Assembly (NCBI GenBank): GCA_900551075.1
Contig: URVB01000006.1
Coordinates: 1 to 64,000, forward strand
Length of the DNA stretch: 64,000 nucleotides
Origin: an uncultured Blautia sp.
GTDB lineage: Bacteria > Bacillota > Clostridia > Lachnospirales > Lachnospiraceae
Reading direction: 5' to 3'
Numbering within the stretch: the first letter of the stretch is position 1; the number at the start of each line of letters is the position of its first letter. Shown piece by piece: positions 15,944-23,861 of this stretch. The position numbers and the translations under genes are program-made. The notes beneath the pieces are model-generated. The model saw only the letters and a list, made by a program, of their open reading frames with translations. It searched no databases and had not been told where the DNA came from.

Positions 15944-17431
15944 TCACTTAATCAAGTCGTATTTTACCACATCCATATTTACACATCCATCTGCAAAGAA
16001 CGAAATCCCGTCTGCTGCCTGATCCGTATACATGGTAGCCGTCATAACCTGCTCGCCATCATTTATAAAAACTTCCACACTGAAGCTATCCAGAATCAGT
16101 CTCAGCTTTAGATACCCCTCCTTACTCTTCACAAGGCATCTTCTCTGGTGAATGATCGCCCTCCTGGAACCGGAAAATTTCCGGTCGACTTTCAAAATGG
16201 ATTCATATGGGCGGAAACTTATTGCAGTCTGGTACTGCTCATCCTGTGCAAAACGAACCGCAAACTTCTTATAAATATGTTCTTCGTCTCCCGGCCGAAG
16301 GATCAATTCCATATCAACCCTGCGTCCTTTTACCCTTTCCAGGAGGATTGTTCCTGAAAATAAAACATTTTCATACACAACTTTATTTTGTCTCATATCC
16401 TCCAGTTCCCGGATCGGCCACTGATACAGTCTTCTGTTTTTTATGGACAATTCTCTTGGAATGCTCATCTGGCCGTACCATAGCTGTTCCGGCATACGAA
16501 GGCCGCAGGTATCCCAGTTCTGCATCCAGCCGATCATGATCCTGCGTCCATCCGGCGCCAGTACTGTCTGCGGTGCATAAAAATCAATTCCATAATCAAT
16601 CGACTGATCCTGCTGTTCCGTAAAGGTATCGGTTTCTTCGTCAAAGTCACCGATCAGACACAGCGTTCCATTTCCATTATGATACTCAAAGCCCTTTGGC
16701 AGCATATCCTGTGGGCTGGTGAGCAGCACCCACTTACCATCCAGTTCAAAAAAGTCCGGACATTCCCACATCTTTCCGAATCGGTTGTTATTGGAAACCA
16801 GAACTTTTTCAAATTCCCATTGAAAACCATCCTTACTGGAAAATAATAAAATCTGGCCGCTTCCGTCCGCAAGTCTGCTTCCCGTAACGCAACGGTAGGT
16901 ACCATCTGCCTTGCGCCACATTTTCGGATCCCTGAAATCCTGTCTGCTGCTGCCCTCCGGCAGATCTTTTTCGTCAAGTACCGGGTTGCCCGGATATTTT
17001 TCGTAATCCATGCCGTCTCCAACTGCAAGGCATTGGGTCTGCAGCTCCGTAACTCCTCCATTTTCGTGCGGCAATTTCAAAACTCCTGTATACATCAGGA
17101 GCTGTCTTCCATCCGGAAGTTCTATCGAACTTCCGGAATAGCATCCATCTCTGTCATGCAGGTCATCCGGTGCCAGGGCAACCGGTTGATAAGTCCAGTG
17201 CAAAAGGTCATTACTCACAGCATGTCCCCAGTGCATTGGTCCCCAATGGGAACTATATGGATGATATTGATAAAACATATGGTATTGCCCACGATAATAG
17301 GAAAAACCATTTGGATCATTCAACCAGCCTGTACGTGCTGATAAATGAAAGGCCGGTCGATTTTCTTTTTTGATCATTTTCTCGGAAGTCTCTTCATATT
17401 TGCGTGCTTCACGTAAAGTCTGGCTAGTCAT
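15944..17431 (-). CDS. Glycoside hydrolase family 32 beta-fructofuranosidase
   Basis: 495 aa. Hydrolyses terminal beta-fructosyl bonds of sucrose, kestose or short fructans. The three GH32 catalytic motifs are intact: WLNDPNG (nucleophile Asp39), FRDPKMW (transition-state stabiliser) and ECPDFF (acid/base Glu). The N-terminal five-bladed propeller is followed by a beta-sandwich (residues ~330-495). No signal peptide is visible, so it acts inside the cell on imported sugar. It is the last gene after a CUT1-type importer, which implies uptake of intact oligosaccharide or sucrose without phosphorylation. Confidence 0.93.
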   Translation of the reverse strand: MTSQTLREARKYEETSEKMIKKENRPAFHLSARTGWLNDPNGFSYYRGQYHMFYQYHPYSSHWGPMHWGHAVSNDLLHWTYQPVALAPDDLHDRDGCYSGSSIELPDGRQLLMYTGVLKLPHENGGVTELQTQCLAVGDGMDYEKYPGNPVLDEKDLPEGSSRQDFRDPKMWRKADGTYRCVTGSRLADGSGQILLFSSKDGFQWEFEKVLVSNNNRFGKMWECPDFFELDGKWVLLTSPQDMLPKGFEYHNGNGTLCLIGDFDEETDTFTEQQDQSIDYGIDFYAPQTVLAPDGRRIMIGWMQNWDTCGLRMPEQLWYGQMSIPRELSIKNRRLYQWPIRELEDMRQNKVVYENVLFSGTILLERVKGRRVDMELILRPGDEEHIYKKFAVRFAQDEQYQTAISFRPYESILKVDRKFSGSRRAIIHQRRCLVKSKEGYLKLRLILDSFSVEVFINDGEQVMTATMYTDQAADGISFFADGCVNMDVVKYDLIK

Positions 17432-17469
17432 TTAACAATTTCTCCTAATATATGCTTCTGTCAGTCGTA

Positions 17470-18315
17470 TTAGTTTTTCGCTCCTGTAGACGCAATACCT
17501 GCTACGTAGTATTTCTGCAGACTCAGGAAAATAATCAATACAGGAATCGTGACGATTGTCAAGCCGGCCATTACATTGCCGTAGTTTACAGGCTGAATGC
17601 TGAACAGGGCACTTAACGCCATCTGGATGGTCTGTTTGGAGGTATCGGAAATAACCATTACAGGCCATACAAAATCATTCCAGTAAGCAATGAACACCAG
17701 GATTCCAACGGTTGCATATACCGGCTTTGCCAACGGCACAATCAATTGGAAGAACGTTCTCATTGCACTTGCGCCATCCAGCTTGGCGGCTTCCTCAATA
17801 CTCTCCGGTATTCCCATAAAGTTCTGACGGAACAGGAATATGTACATAGGACTTGCCAAAGCCGGCAGAATCAGTGCCAAATAAGAGTTTGCAAGACCCA
17901 TTTTATAAATAATGGAAAACTGCGGCAACATGACGGTTTGTGCGGGAATGATCATGATGGCCAGAATAATAGAGAAAATCAGATTCTTCTTCGGAAAATC
18001 GATTCTGGCAAATGCATATCCCGCCATGGAGTTGACAATAAGACCAAGCACAATGATCACAGCAATATATTTAAAGGAATTCAGCATTGCATGAACCAGC
18101 GGAAGCCTGCTTGCTACTTCTTTATAGTTAAAGAACACATCGGATTTAAATCCCGGAACAAATGCGTTCAAACTTGTAATATCGCTGAAGATCATCGCAT
18201 CATCCTTAAAAGAGGAAACCAGCATCCAGATCAGCGGGAACATAAAGATCAGGGCAACGATAGTCATGCTTATATATATAAGTAAATATTTTGATAAAGA
18301 CATTTTCTTTTCCAT
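17470..18315 (-). CDS. Carbohydrate ABC transporter permease (MalG type)
   Basis: 281 aa with six predicted membrane helices and the EAA-like loop ESIEEAAKLDGASAMRTFFQ...PLAKP that docks to the ATPase. It is the second membrane subunit of a CUT1 oligosaccharide importer. Its start follows AAAGGGGGACAGATAGA. No ATPase gene is in the operon, so a shared MsmX/MsiK-type ATPase elsewhere in the genome is expected; that is established practice for such firmicute importers. Confidence 0.92.
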   Translation of the reverse strand: MEKKMSLSKYLLIYISMTIVALIFMFPLIWMLVSSFKDDAMIFSDITSLNAFVPGFKSDVFFNYKEVASRLPLVHAMLNSFKYIAVIIVLGLIVNSMAGYAFARIDFPKKNLIFSIILAIMIIPAQTVMLPQFSIIYKMGLANSYLALILPALASPMYIFLFRQNFMGIPESIEEAAKLDGASAMRTFFQLIVPLAKPVYATVGILVFIAYWNDFVWPVMVISDTSKQTIQMALSALFSIQPVNYGNVMAGLTIVTIPVLIIFLSLQKYYVAGIASTGAKN

Positions 18316-18330
18316 TCTATCTGTCCCCCT

Positions 18331-19221
18331 TTAATCTTCATTATTATTCGTCAGCCTATTCTGAATCCGGGTCAGAATAAGGACAAGAAGCGTAAATACC
18401 AGCGCCATGGCAGAGCCATAACCCATCTTATTATATTTGAAACCAGTCTGATAGATTTCATATACAATCGTCATGGTAGAGTTCTGCGGACCGCCTCCGG
18501 TCATCATCATTGGCTGAATGATCAGCTGGAACGCACTTACCACGATATTCAGAGAAACAAATACACTGATATTTTTCAGTCCCGGTATTGTAATGTTCCA
18601 GAACTGATGCCATTTGGTAGCGCCATCCACTGCAGCAGCCTCATAAAGATATGTCGGAATATCCTGCAGGCCGGACAGGAAGATCATCATCTGGAATCCA
18701 CAGCCCTGCCATGCGGAAAGAATTACGATACACAGCATTGCCGTTGACGGATCGTTTAGAAACTTAAACGGCCCGATTCCAAAACTTCCCAGCAAAGAAT
18801 TTAAAAGACCATTATTAGGATTATAGATATAAGTCCACAAAATAGAAACTACGACCAGGGATAAGACCGTCGGTGCAAAAAATGCCAGTCTGTATATGGA
18901 AATTCCCTTTAATTTGCGGTTGATCATCAGGGCCAGTCCCAAAGCAAGACAAACCTGAATGGGAACAACCAGGATCACGAATACGAAGGTATTGATGATA
19001 CTCTTCATAAACACGGTATCCTTTGCCAGACGCAGGAAGTTGGCAAGTCCGACAAATTGCATTTTATCTGGTTTCAGAATATTATAATTGGTAAAACTGT
19101 AGCCTACTGTAAGTAAAAAGGGTATAAACAGGAAAACAAACAACAGAATGACTGCCGGAGCAATAAATGCCAGTCCTGTCCAGTTTTCTTTTGTCATCTT
19201 TTTCTTCACTGCTGCACTCAT
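18331..19221 (-). CDS. Carbohydrate ABC transporter permease (MalF type)
   Basis: 296 aa with six membrane helices and the loop YLYEAAAVDGATKWHQFWN...IPGLKN. It is the first membrane subunit of the CUT1 importer and pairs with the MalG-type subunit 15 nt downstream. Start has GAGAGGAGGACTTTCTG in front. The spacing to the binding-protein gene upstream is 106 nt, enough for a processing or attenuation signal, but I see no clear terminator there. Confidence 0.92.
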   Translation of the reverse strand: MSAAVKKKMTKENWTGLAFIAPAVILLFVFLFIPFLLTVGYSFTNYNILKPDKMQFVGLANFLRLAKDTVFMKSIINTFVFVILVVPIQVCLALGLALMINRKLKGISIYRLAFFAPTVLSLVVVSILWTYIYNPNNGLLNSLLGSFGIGPFKFLNDPSTAMLCIVILSAWQGCGFQMMIFLSGLQDIPTYLYEAAAVDGATKWHQFWNITIPGLKNISVFVSLNIVVSAFQLIIQPMMMTGGGPQNSTMTIVYEIYQTGFKYNKMGYGSAMALVFTLLVLILTRIQNRLTNNNED

Positions 19222-19327
19222 CAGAAAGTCCTCCTCTCTCCTTTAACCTTCTGAGTATGCATAACGGCTGTCTGTCAGCCAGAACAGCCGCCATGCAGAT
19301 TAACCCATCAAATGTTCTTTCTGTCAA

Positions 19328-20605
19328 TTAGTAAATATCCGCCTGGAAATTATACTGTTCTACAGCCTGATCCAGCGCCTCTTCCACATCCATTCCTGTC
19401 AGGATATTCTGTAAAGCGGTTGCAAACTGATTGCTGAGTACTGCATAGTTGATGGATACCGGTCTTGCTTTTGCGGTATTCTGAAGCTGATAGCTGAATA
19501 CGCTTAAAGGTTCTTCACTGAATTCATTGATTGCTTCAAAAGCAGATGTTCTGGATGGCGGCATAGCATTTGCCTCGTACATTCTTGCACTTGCGTCTGC
19601 ACTTGTCATAAAACGAATCAGCTCTGCTGCCCCTTCTCTCTTCTCTTCCGAACAATCACTGCTCATTCCAAAGCTCCATGAACCGCAGGCGGAAGCCGGA
19701 GTAGAATCTTCATCATAAACAGGCATTGGCATCAGGCCCCAGTTAATATCAAATTTCGCAAGGTTACCAGGTTCCCAGGAACCAGTCATGTCCATAGCAG
19801 CCTGTCCCAGCTCAAAGCTGTTTTCTGCCGGTGTTGCACTTGCATAGCCGTTGTCTACCATTTCTTTGATCCAGTTAAACGTATTCTTGGCAGCATCTCC
19901 GTTCAAAAACCCGTCTGCTGTTTCTCCATCTTCATCAATTACATTTGAGCCCTGAGAGTAGATCAGCGGCAGGAAGAAGTAGATTACAGATTCATCTTTT
20001 GCATCCAGATGCATGGTAATTCCATAGCAGTCATCTGTAGTTAATTTTGCTGCTGCGTCCTCCAGCTCTGCCAGTGTCCATGGAGCTTCTGCTGTTGCAG
20101 GAGTAATACCTGCTTCTTCAAACATATCCTTGTTGTAGTAAAGTCCTACAGAGGAGTCCATTGCACCCAGAGTATAAAGCTGGTCATCATAAGTTCCCTG
20201 CTGGATGATAGACGCGTTGAAGTCAGAAAGCTCTTCTTCCGTAAAATATTCATTGATCGGGAGAATGGCCTCGGCATCTGCATACTGTGCAACAGTTACA
20301 CCGTCAATCGTAAATACATCCGGGAGACCTCCATTGGAGATTGCTGCATTAATCTTGTCATCATATCCGCCCGCATCGCCGCTTCTTGCAATCTGGGAGA
20401 TTGTCGCATGATACTGTCCCTCATACTGGGTGTTGAACTCGTCAACAAGTGCTGCGTACAGTTTTCCTTCATCTGTAGCATCTGTCTCATGTACCCAGAT
20501 CGTAAGCTCTACAGGTTCTGCCGCAGATACTGCAGCCGGCACCGCGCAGGTTGCGGATGCAGCCATTGCTAATGTCATTATGATGCTCAACATTCTTTTT
20601 TTCAT
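19328..20605 (-). CDS. Sugar ABC transporter substrate-binding protein
   Basis: 425 aa, SBP_bac_1 fold. Signal peptide at residues 1-28 ends VSA-AEP with no lipobox. The mature part starts with VELTIWVHE and has AMDMTGSWEPG and SCGSWSF-like positions typical of CUT1 binding proteins. It probably binds fructo-oligosaccharides or sucrose, judging from the GH32 gene in the operon. I chose the ATG at 20605, preceded by GGAGGAAAATGGA; a longer frame to 20647 would run through the operators. It heads the operon under LacI-type control. Confidence 0.92.
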   Translation of the reverse strand: MKKRMLSIIMTLAMAASATCAVPAAVSAAEPVELTIWVHETDATDEGKLYAALVDEFNTQYEGQYHATISQIARSGDAGGYDDKINAAISNGGLPDVFTIDGVTVAQYADAEAILPINEYFTEEELSDFNASIIQQGTYDDQLYTLGAMDSSVGLYYNKDMFEEAGITPATAEAPWTLAELEDAAAKLTTDDCYGITMHLDAKDESVIYFFLPLIYSQGSNVIDEDGETADGFLNGDAAKNTFNWIKEMVDNGYASATPAENSFELGQAAMDMTGSWEPGNLAKFDINWGLMPMPVYDEDSTPASACGSWSFGMSSDCSEEKREGAAELIRFMTSADASARMYEANAMPPSRTSAFEAINEFSEEPLSVFSYQLQNTAKARPVSINYAVLSNQFATALQNILTGMDVEEALDQAVEQYNFQADIY

Positions 20606-20630
20606 TCCATTTTCCTCCATTTCTTTGTTG

Positions 20631-20670
20631 GTAATTACCGGTTTCATTACCGGTAAAGTTACCGGTTATT
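20631..20670. promoter_or_regulatory. Triple operator just downstream of the fructan operon promoter
   Basis: Three copies of a TTACCGGTAA-like palindrome lie in 40 nt: ATTACCGGTT at 20635-20644, perfect TTACCGGTAA at 20647-20656, and TTACCGGTTA at 20659-20668. They lie between the -10 box and the binding-protein gene, where a bound LacI protein would block transcription. Confidence 0.75.
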
Positions 20671-20680
20671 TTGTGGTTTC

Positions 20681-20709
20681 ATCATACTTCTTTTTCTTTC
20701 TTCCGTCAA
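20681..20709 (-). promoter_or_regulatory. Promoter of the fructan-uptake operon
   Basis: On the minus strand TTGACG (20709-20704) and TATGAT (20686-20681) are 17 nt apart. The operator cluster begins about 13 nt after the -10 box. Confidence 0.7.
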
Positions 20710-20772
20710 TACTTTATTTACTTTTCGTGAAGAACACTAAAATTTATCTTTGTTTTTTATTCACTTTTTACA

Positions 20773-20794
20773 TAACCGGTTACTTAACCGATTA
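20773..20794. promoter_or_regulatory. Second operator pair upstream of the LacI-gene promoter
   Basis: A perfect TAACCGGTTA palindrome (20773-20782) and a near copy TAACCGATTA (20785-20794) repeat at 12-nt spacing, right before the regulator's -35 box. They would allow autoregulation and looping to the downstream operator cluster about 125 nt away. Confidence 0.65.
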
Positions 20795-20797
20795 TTC

Positions 20798-20826
20798 TTG
20801 CCCATATTTTTATTATTTGTTATACT
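20798..20826 (+). promoter_or_regulatory. Promoter of the LacI-type regulator gene
   Basis: TTGCCC (20798-20803), a 17-nt spacer and TATACT (20821-20826) lie 48 nt before the start codon. Confidence 0.6.
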
Positions 20827-20874
20827 GGGATTAGTATTTTACACATCCATACACAGTAAAAGGGGGAATTTCTC

Positions 20875-21915
20875 ATGGCTTCCAAAAAAAATGTAACCTT
20901 TAATGACATTGCCAAATATACCAATTTCTCAAAAACAACGATTTCCCGTTATTTTAACAATCCGGATTCTCTGACCCTGGAAAATCAGGAGATTATTGCC
21001 AAAGCGCTGATCGACTTAAATTATCATGAAAATAAAGTCGCACGTATACTTGCCAATGGAAAGACTGAAATCATCGGAATCATTTTTCCGAATATGTATC
21101 ATCACTATTATTCCGAAATGCTGAATCAGATTTTGGCGACTTACGAGACCTTCGGCTACAAATTTCTGGTATTTATCGGAAATGAACATGAGGACACAGA
21201 ACGAAAATATCTCCGTGAGCTGCTTGCTTACAAAATCGAGGGACTGATCATCCTGAGCCACACCATTCCCTCCAAAGAGCTGGCAGATTTGCAGATTCCG
21301 ATTGTTGCCATTGAACGCGAGGACCAGTATATCTGCAGCGTCAATACCGATAACTATATGGGAGCTTACCAGGCTACCAGTCTTCTTGCCCGGCACCATT
21401 GTGATGTTCTGATACACATCAATTCCCAAATACCCTCCTCTATACCTTCCTACAAGCGTATTCTGGGCTTTGAGGATTTCTGTACGGAGCATAATCTGAA
21501 GCATCAGGTCATTTTCCGGGATTTTGGAAGCGAACATTTCCGTATTCAGCACCTGCTTAAGGAAATTCTGGAGGAACTGGAACAGACCTACCCCGGACAA
21601 AAAAAGGGGATATTCGTATCAAATGATACCCACGCCAGCATTCTGTTAAACCTCCTCTTTCTGAAATACGGTTGTCTGCCAGAGGATTACCTGATCATCG
21701 GCTTCGATAACTCCACCATTTCCAGAGAGGCCATTGTCCCTATCAGTACGGTGGGACAGCAGATTAATAAAATTGCCTATGAAGCAGTCAGCCTTCTGGT
21801 CACACAGATGAACGAACGCAAAAAAAGAAGACCGGTTCCATTAGCAGAACCGATCCATAAAACGATCACACCTGTACTGATCCGACGTGAAACAACAGAA
21901 AAAACAAAGGAATAA
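20875..21915 (+). CDS. LacI-family regulator of the fructan operon
   Basis: 346 aa. Residues 1-55 are the LacI helix-turn-helix and hinge (VTFNDIAKYTNFSKTTISRYFNN ... ILANGKTEIIGIIFP). The rest is a periplasmic-binding-like effector domain ending TITPVLIRRET. It is divergent from the fructan-uptake operon, and CCGG-centred palindromes typical of LacI operators flank both promoters, so local repression relieved by sugar is likely. Start follows AGGGGGAATTTCTC. The effector could be sucrose, fructose or a phosphate ester; sequence does not decide. Confidence 0.92.
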   Translation: MASKKNVTFNDIAKYTNFSKTTISRYFNNPDSLTLENQEIIAKALIDLNYHENKVARILANGKTEIIGIIFPNMYHHYYSEMLNQILATYETFGYKFLVFIGNEHEDTERKYLRELLAYKIEGLIILSHTIPSKELADLQIPIVAIEREDQYICSVNTDNYMGAYQATSLLARHHCDVLIHINSQIPSSIPSYKRILGFEDFCTEHNLKHQVIFRDFGSEHFRIQHLLKEILEELEQTYPGQKKGIFVSNDTHASILLNLLFLKYGCLPEDYLIIGFDNSTISREAIVPISTVGQQINKIAYEAVSLLVTQMNERKKRRPVPLAEPIHKTITPVLIRRETTEKTKE

Positions 21916-21918
21916 TTG

Positions 21919-21950
21919 TCTGTGCTGCAGAACCGCAGCACAGATTTTTT
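21919..21950 (+). terminator. Terminator of the LacI-type regulator gene
   Basis: A perfect 10-bp stem TCTGTGCTGC/GCAGCACAGA with a 6-nt loop and a six-T tail. It touches the convergent azlD stop codon. Confidence 0.88.
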
Positions 21951-22266
21951 ACACTGCAACCTCCAGAATCCTCTCCGCAATAAACACTGCAGCACAGGCA
22001 CAAAGAGCTACCGTCAGCAGGCTCTTCTCCTTATAAGCCGCAAACAATGCCACTGCAAACCCGACGGCTCCGGAAATAATACTGGCCGTTGATGTCAGAA
22101 TAGCCGGAAATGTCATAGCTGCCAAACATGCATACGGTACATAGAACAAAAAAGATTTCACATAGGGACTGGTGATCTCCTTCTTAAACAGCACCAGAGG
22201 AAGCATACGGATCAAATACGTCACACCTGCCATAACCAGAATATAAATATAAACATTAGGCCTCAT
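21949..22266 (-). CDS. azlD: AzlD-type branched-chain amino-acid exporter subunit
   Basis: 105 aa, about four hydrophobic helices. Small partner of AzlC in the two-component LIV-E exporter of branched-chain amino acids and analogues. Typical AzlD residues are VTYLIRMLPLVLF and FLFYVPYACLAAMTFPAIL. It overlaps azlC: its ATG at 22266 lies inside the last codons of azlC, with GGGAGG 9 nt ahead; an ATG at 22272 is also possible. The stop abuts the terminator of the facing LacI gene. Confidence 0.88.
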   Translation of the reverse strand: MRPNVYIYILVMAGVTYLIRMLPLVLFKKEITSPYVKSFLFYVPYACLAAMTFPAILTSTASIISGAVGFAVALFAAYKEKSLLTVALCACAAVFIAERILEVAV

Positions 22267-22978
22267 GGACATTTTCCTCCCTTTCCTCCTCCACCGGACA
22301 GAAATAAGCAGCAATTCCCGCCACCAGAAGTGTCGTAATAATAATCACAAAACCAGAGGATACCCTGTTCAGCAGCGGTACAACTTCAAACAGACTGCTG
22401 ACTCCCATAGCTCCGATGACGACTCCCAGCACCGCCCTGCTTTTTTTGGCGGGCGGGATCACCACTGCCAGAAACATCCCATAAATCGCCACACTCAGGG
22501 CACTGACCATAAAAGCCGGAAGCAGGTTTCCCGAGATTCCTCCCACGAGCGTGCCCAGCGTCCAGCCCGGAATCGCCACACACATGGCGCCGTAATTATA
22601 ATAAGGACTGACCCTTCCTTCCTGACTGGCACTGACCCCAAATATTTCATCCGTAACACCGAATGCCACCACGTACCGATGCGCCCACGGCACATCTCTT
22701 TTCAGCTTCTGCGCCAACGAAAAGGACATCAGGCAATAGCGAAGATTAATAATCAGTTGTGTCAATGCCATTTCCCAATAGGAGCCTCCTGCTATCATAA
22801 TATCGAGCCCTGCAAACTGCCCTGCCGAGGTGAGATTCGTCAACGAGATCAATACGGCCTGCCCGGTGCCAAGCCCCCCGGACACGGCCATCATACCAAA
22901 CGTAAACGATACGGCAAAATATCCCAGGCCAATGGGAATTCCGTCCTTCACTCCTCTTCTGAAACTAACGCTGTCCAT
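22256..22978 (-). CDS. azlC: AzlC-type branched-chain amino-acid exporter
   Basis: 240 aa, multispanning membrane protein. Signature GLGYFAVSFTFGMMA, LTSAGQFAG and LTQLIINLRYCLMS identify AzlC, the main subunit of branched-chain amino-acid export. It overlaps azlD by a few codons, which suggests coupled translation. Start is ATG 22978 with GGGGG 7 nt upstream; an ATG two codons earlier (22984) sits against that site. A broken LysR-type fragment lies upstream, where a regulator of azlCD might once have been. Confidence 0.9.
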   Translation of the reverse strand: MDSVSFRRGVKDGIPIGLGYFAVSFTFGMMAVSGGLGTGQAVLISLTNLTSAGQFAGLDIMIAGGSYWEMALTQLIINLRYCLMSFSLAQKLKRDVPWAHRYVVAFGVTDEIFGVSASQEGRVSPYYNYGAMCVAIPGWTLGTLVGGISGNLLPAFMVSALSVAIYGMFLAVVIPPAKKSRAVLGVVIGAMGVSSLFEVVPLLNRVSSGFVIIITTLLVAGIAAYFCPVEEEREENVHEA

Positions 22979-23025
22979 GAACATCCCCCGTTCTATTTTC
23001 TTGTTTTGCTGAGCCGCTTATCTGT

Positions 23026-23097
23026 GAACAGAAATCAAAACTCGCCAAAAACGGCCGAGGCTCTGTATATTTCACAACAAGCTCTCAGCCGCTGACA
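23026..23097 (+). pseudogene. Fragment of a LysR-type helix-turn-helix
   Basis: Plus strand reads ...KTAEALYISQQALSR followed by a stop. This is the recognition-helix segment of LysR regulators, with no start before it and no effector domain after it. It is divergent from azlC, the position where a LysR gene often sits. Only about 20 residues support this, so it is tentative. Confidence 0.4.
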
Positions 23098-23108
23098 TTG
23101 TGGTTCGG

Positions 23109-23426
23109 TTATCCTCTTTCTCCAAATAGAATTTTCAAATAATCTCTCTTGGAAAGGATGACTCTGATCACTTCAACATAACCAGCATTCAATCTGTAAA
23201 ACGCTTTGTACGCCATAAAGTTAACCGAATAGAATCCCGTAAACAGTACCCTGTAGTACAAGGGTATTCCTGATTCGGGAAACTCTCTTTTTTCCGCAAC
23301 CGTATCAGCGAATTCAGCAACGTATATCCCGGCTATATCAAAGCTTTTTGATGATTCCAATACACTCTCCCGCACATCATCCATATCTTTTTGTGCCGCA
23401 GGTGTATAACGTATATGATAGCTCAT
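23109..23426 (-). CDS. RelE/ParE-family toxin
   Basis: 105 aa. Opens MSYHIRYTPAAQKDMDDV, the standard start of RelE/ParE-type toxins, and continues with YYRVLFTGFYSVNFMAYKAFYRL and VEVIRVILSKRDYLKIL, giving the beta-sheet core and C-terminal basic strand. Such proteins either cleave ribosome-bound mRNA or poison gyrase; which applies is not clear from sequence. Its ATG overlaps the antitoxin stop (ATGA), the usual coupled arrangement. The gene order antitoxin-toxin and the matching sizes support an intact module. Confidence 0.85.
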   Translation of the reverse strand: MSYHIRYTPAAQKDMDDVRESVLESSKSFDIAGIYVAEFADTVAEKREFPESGIPLYYRVLFTGFYSVNFMAYKAFYRLNAGYVEVIRVILSKRDYLKILFGERG

Positions 23427-23695
23427 CCTCTCTCGTTGCTGCGGTTTCGGAAATGGGCTCTGAAATCTTCCTCTGAAATCCACCCCTCTTTCTCCGCTGA
23501 TCGGATTCCGGCATTTAATTCACACAAAAGCTGGATCATGGCCTCCGCTTTTTGGAAATTCTCTTCATCCTGCATATCCCGGATGCTGTATGCCCCGCGT
23601 CCGTTCCTTGTAAGGTAAACAGGGGATCCCGCTGAAACCTTGTCCAACACGCTGCCGTAATTCCTCAGGTCCGATATAGGTGTAATAGTAGGCAT
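23423..23695 (-). CDS. Phd/YefM-type antitoxin
   Basis: 90 aa. MPTITPISDLRNYGSVLDKVSAGSPVYLTRNGRGAYSIRDM is a Phd/YefM DNA-binding fold. The C-terminal half (residues ~48-90), rich in charged residues, would wrap and neutralise the toxin. ATG at 23695 follows AAAGGTGTGAATGAT; an upstream ATG at 23716 lacks a site. The antitoxin normally also represses the pair. The next ~145 nt upstream are AT-rich and hold the likely promoter. Confidence 0.85.
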   Translation of the reverse strand: MPTITPISDLRNYGSVLDKVSAGSPVYLTRNGRGAYSIRDMQDEENFQKAEAMIQLLCELNAGIRSAEKEGWISEEDFRAHFRNRSNERG

Positions 23696-23861
23696 ATCAT
23701 TCACACCTTTCATCAAACTTTTACCTGTATATTACCACAGCAGAGATGAGGATGTAAATATTTTATCAATGAATTGATCAATTTTTCAATGAATTAGTCG
23801 AAACCGCCCTTTAGTCAATAGGCAAACAAATAAAATTCAGTGATGACGACAGCAGAACTGC

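Noticed and set aside
22265..23095. A 276-residue plus-strand frame opposite azlC
   Set aside because: Antisense composition and no start signal; azlC and azlD on the other strand are clear. Only its last ~20 codons, beyond azlC, were kept as a LysR fragment.
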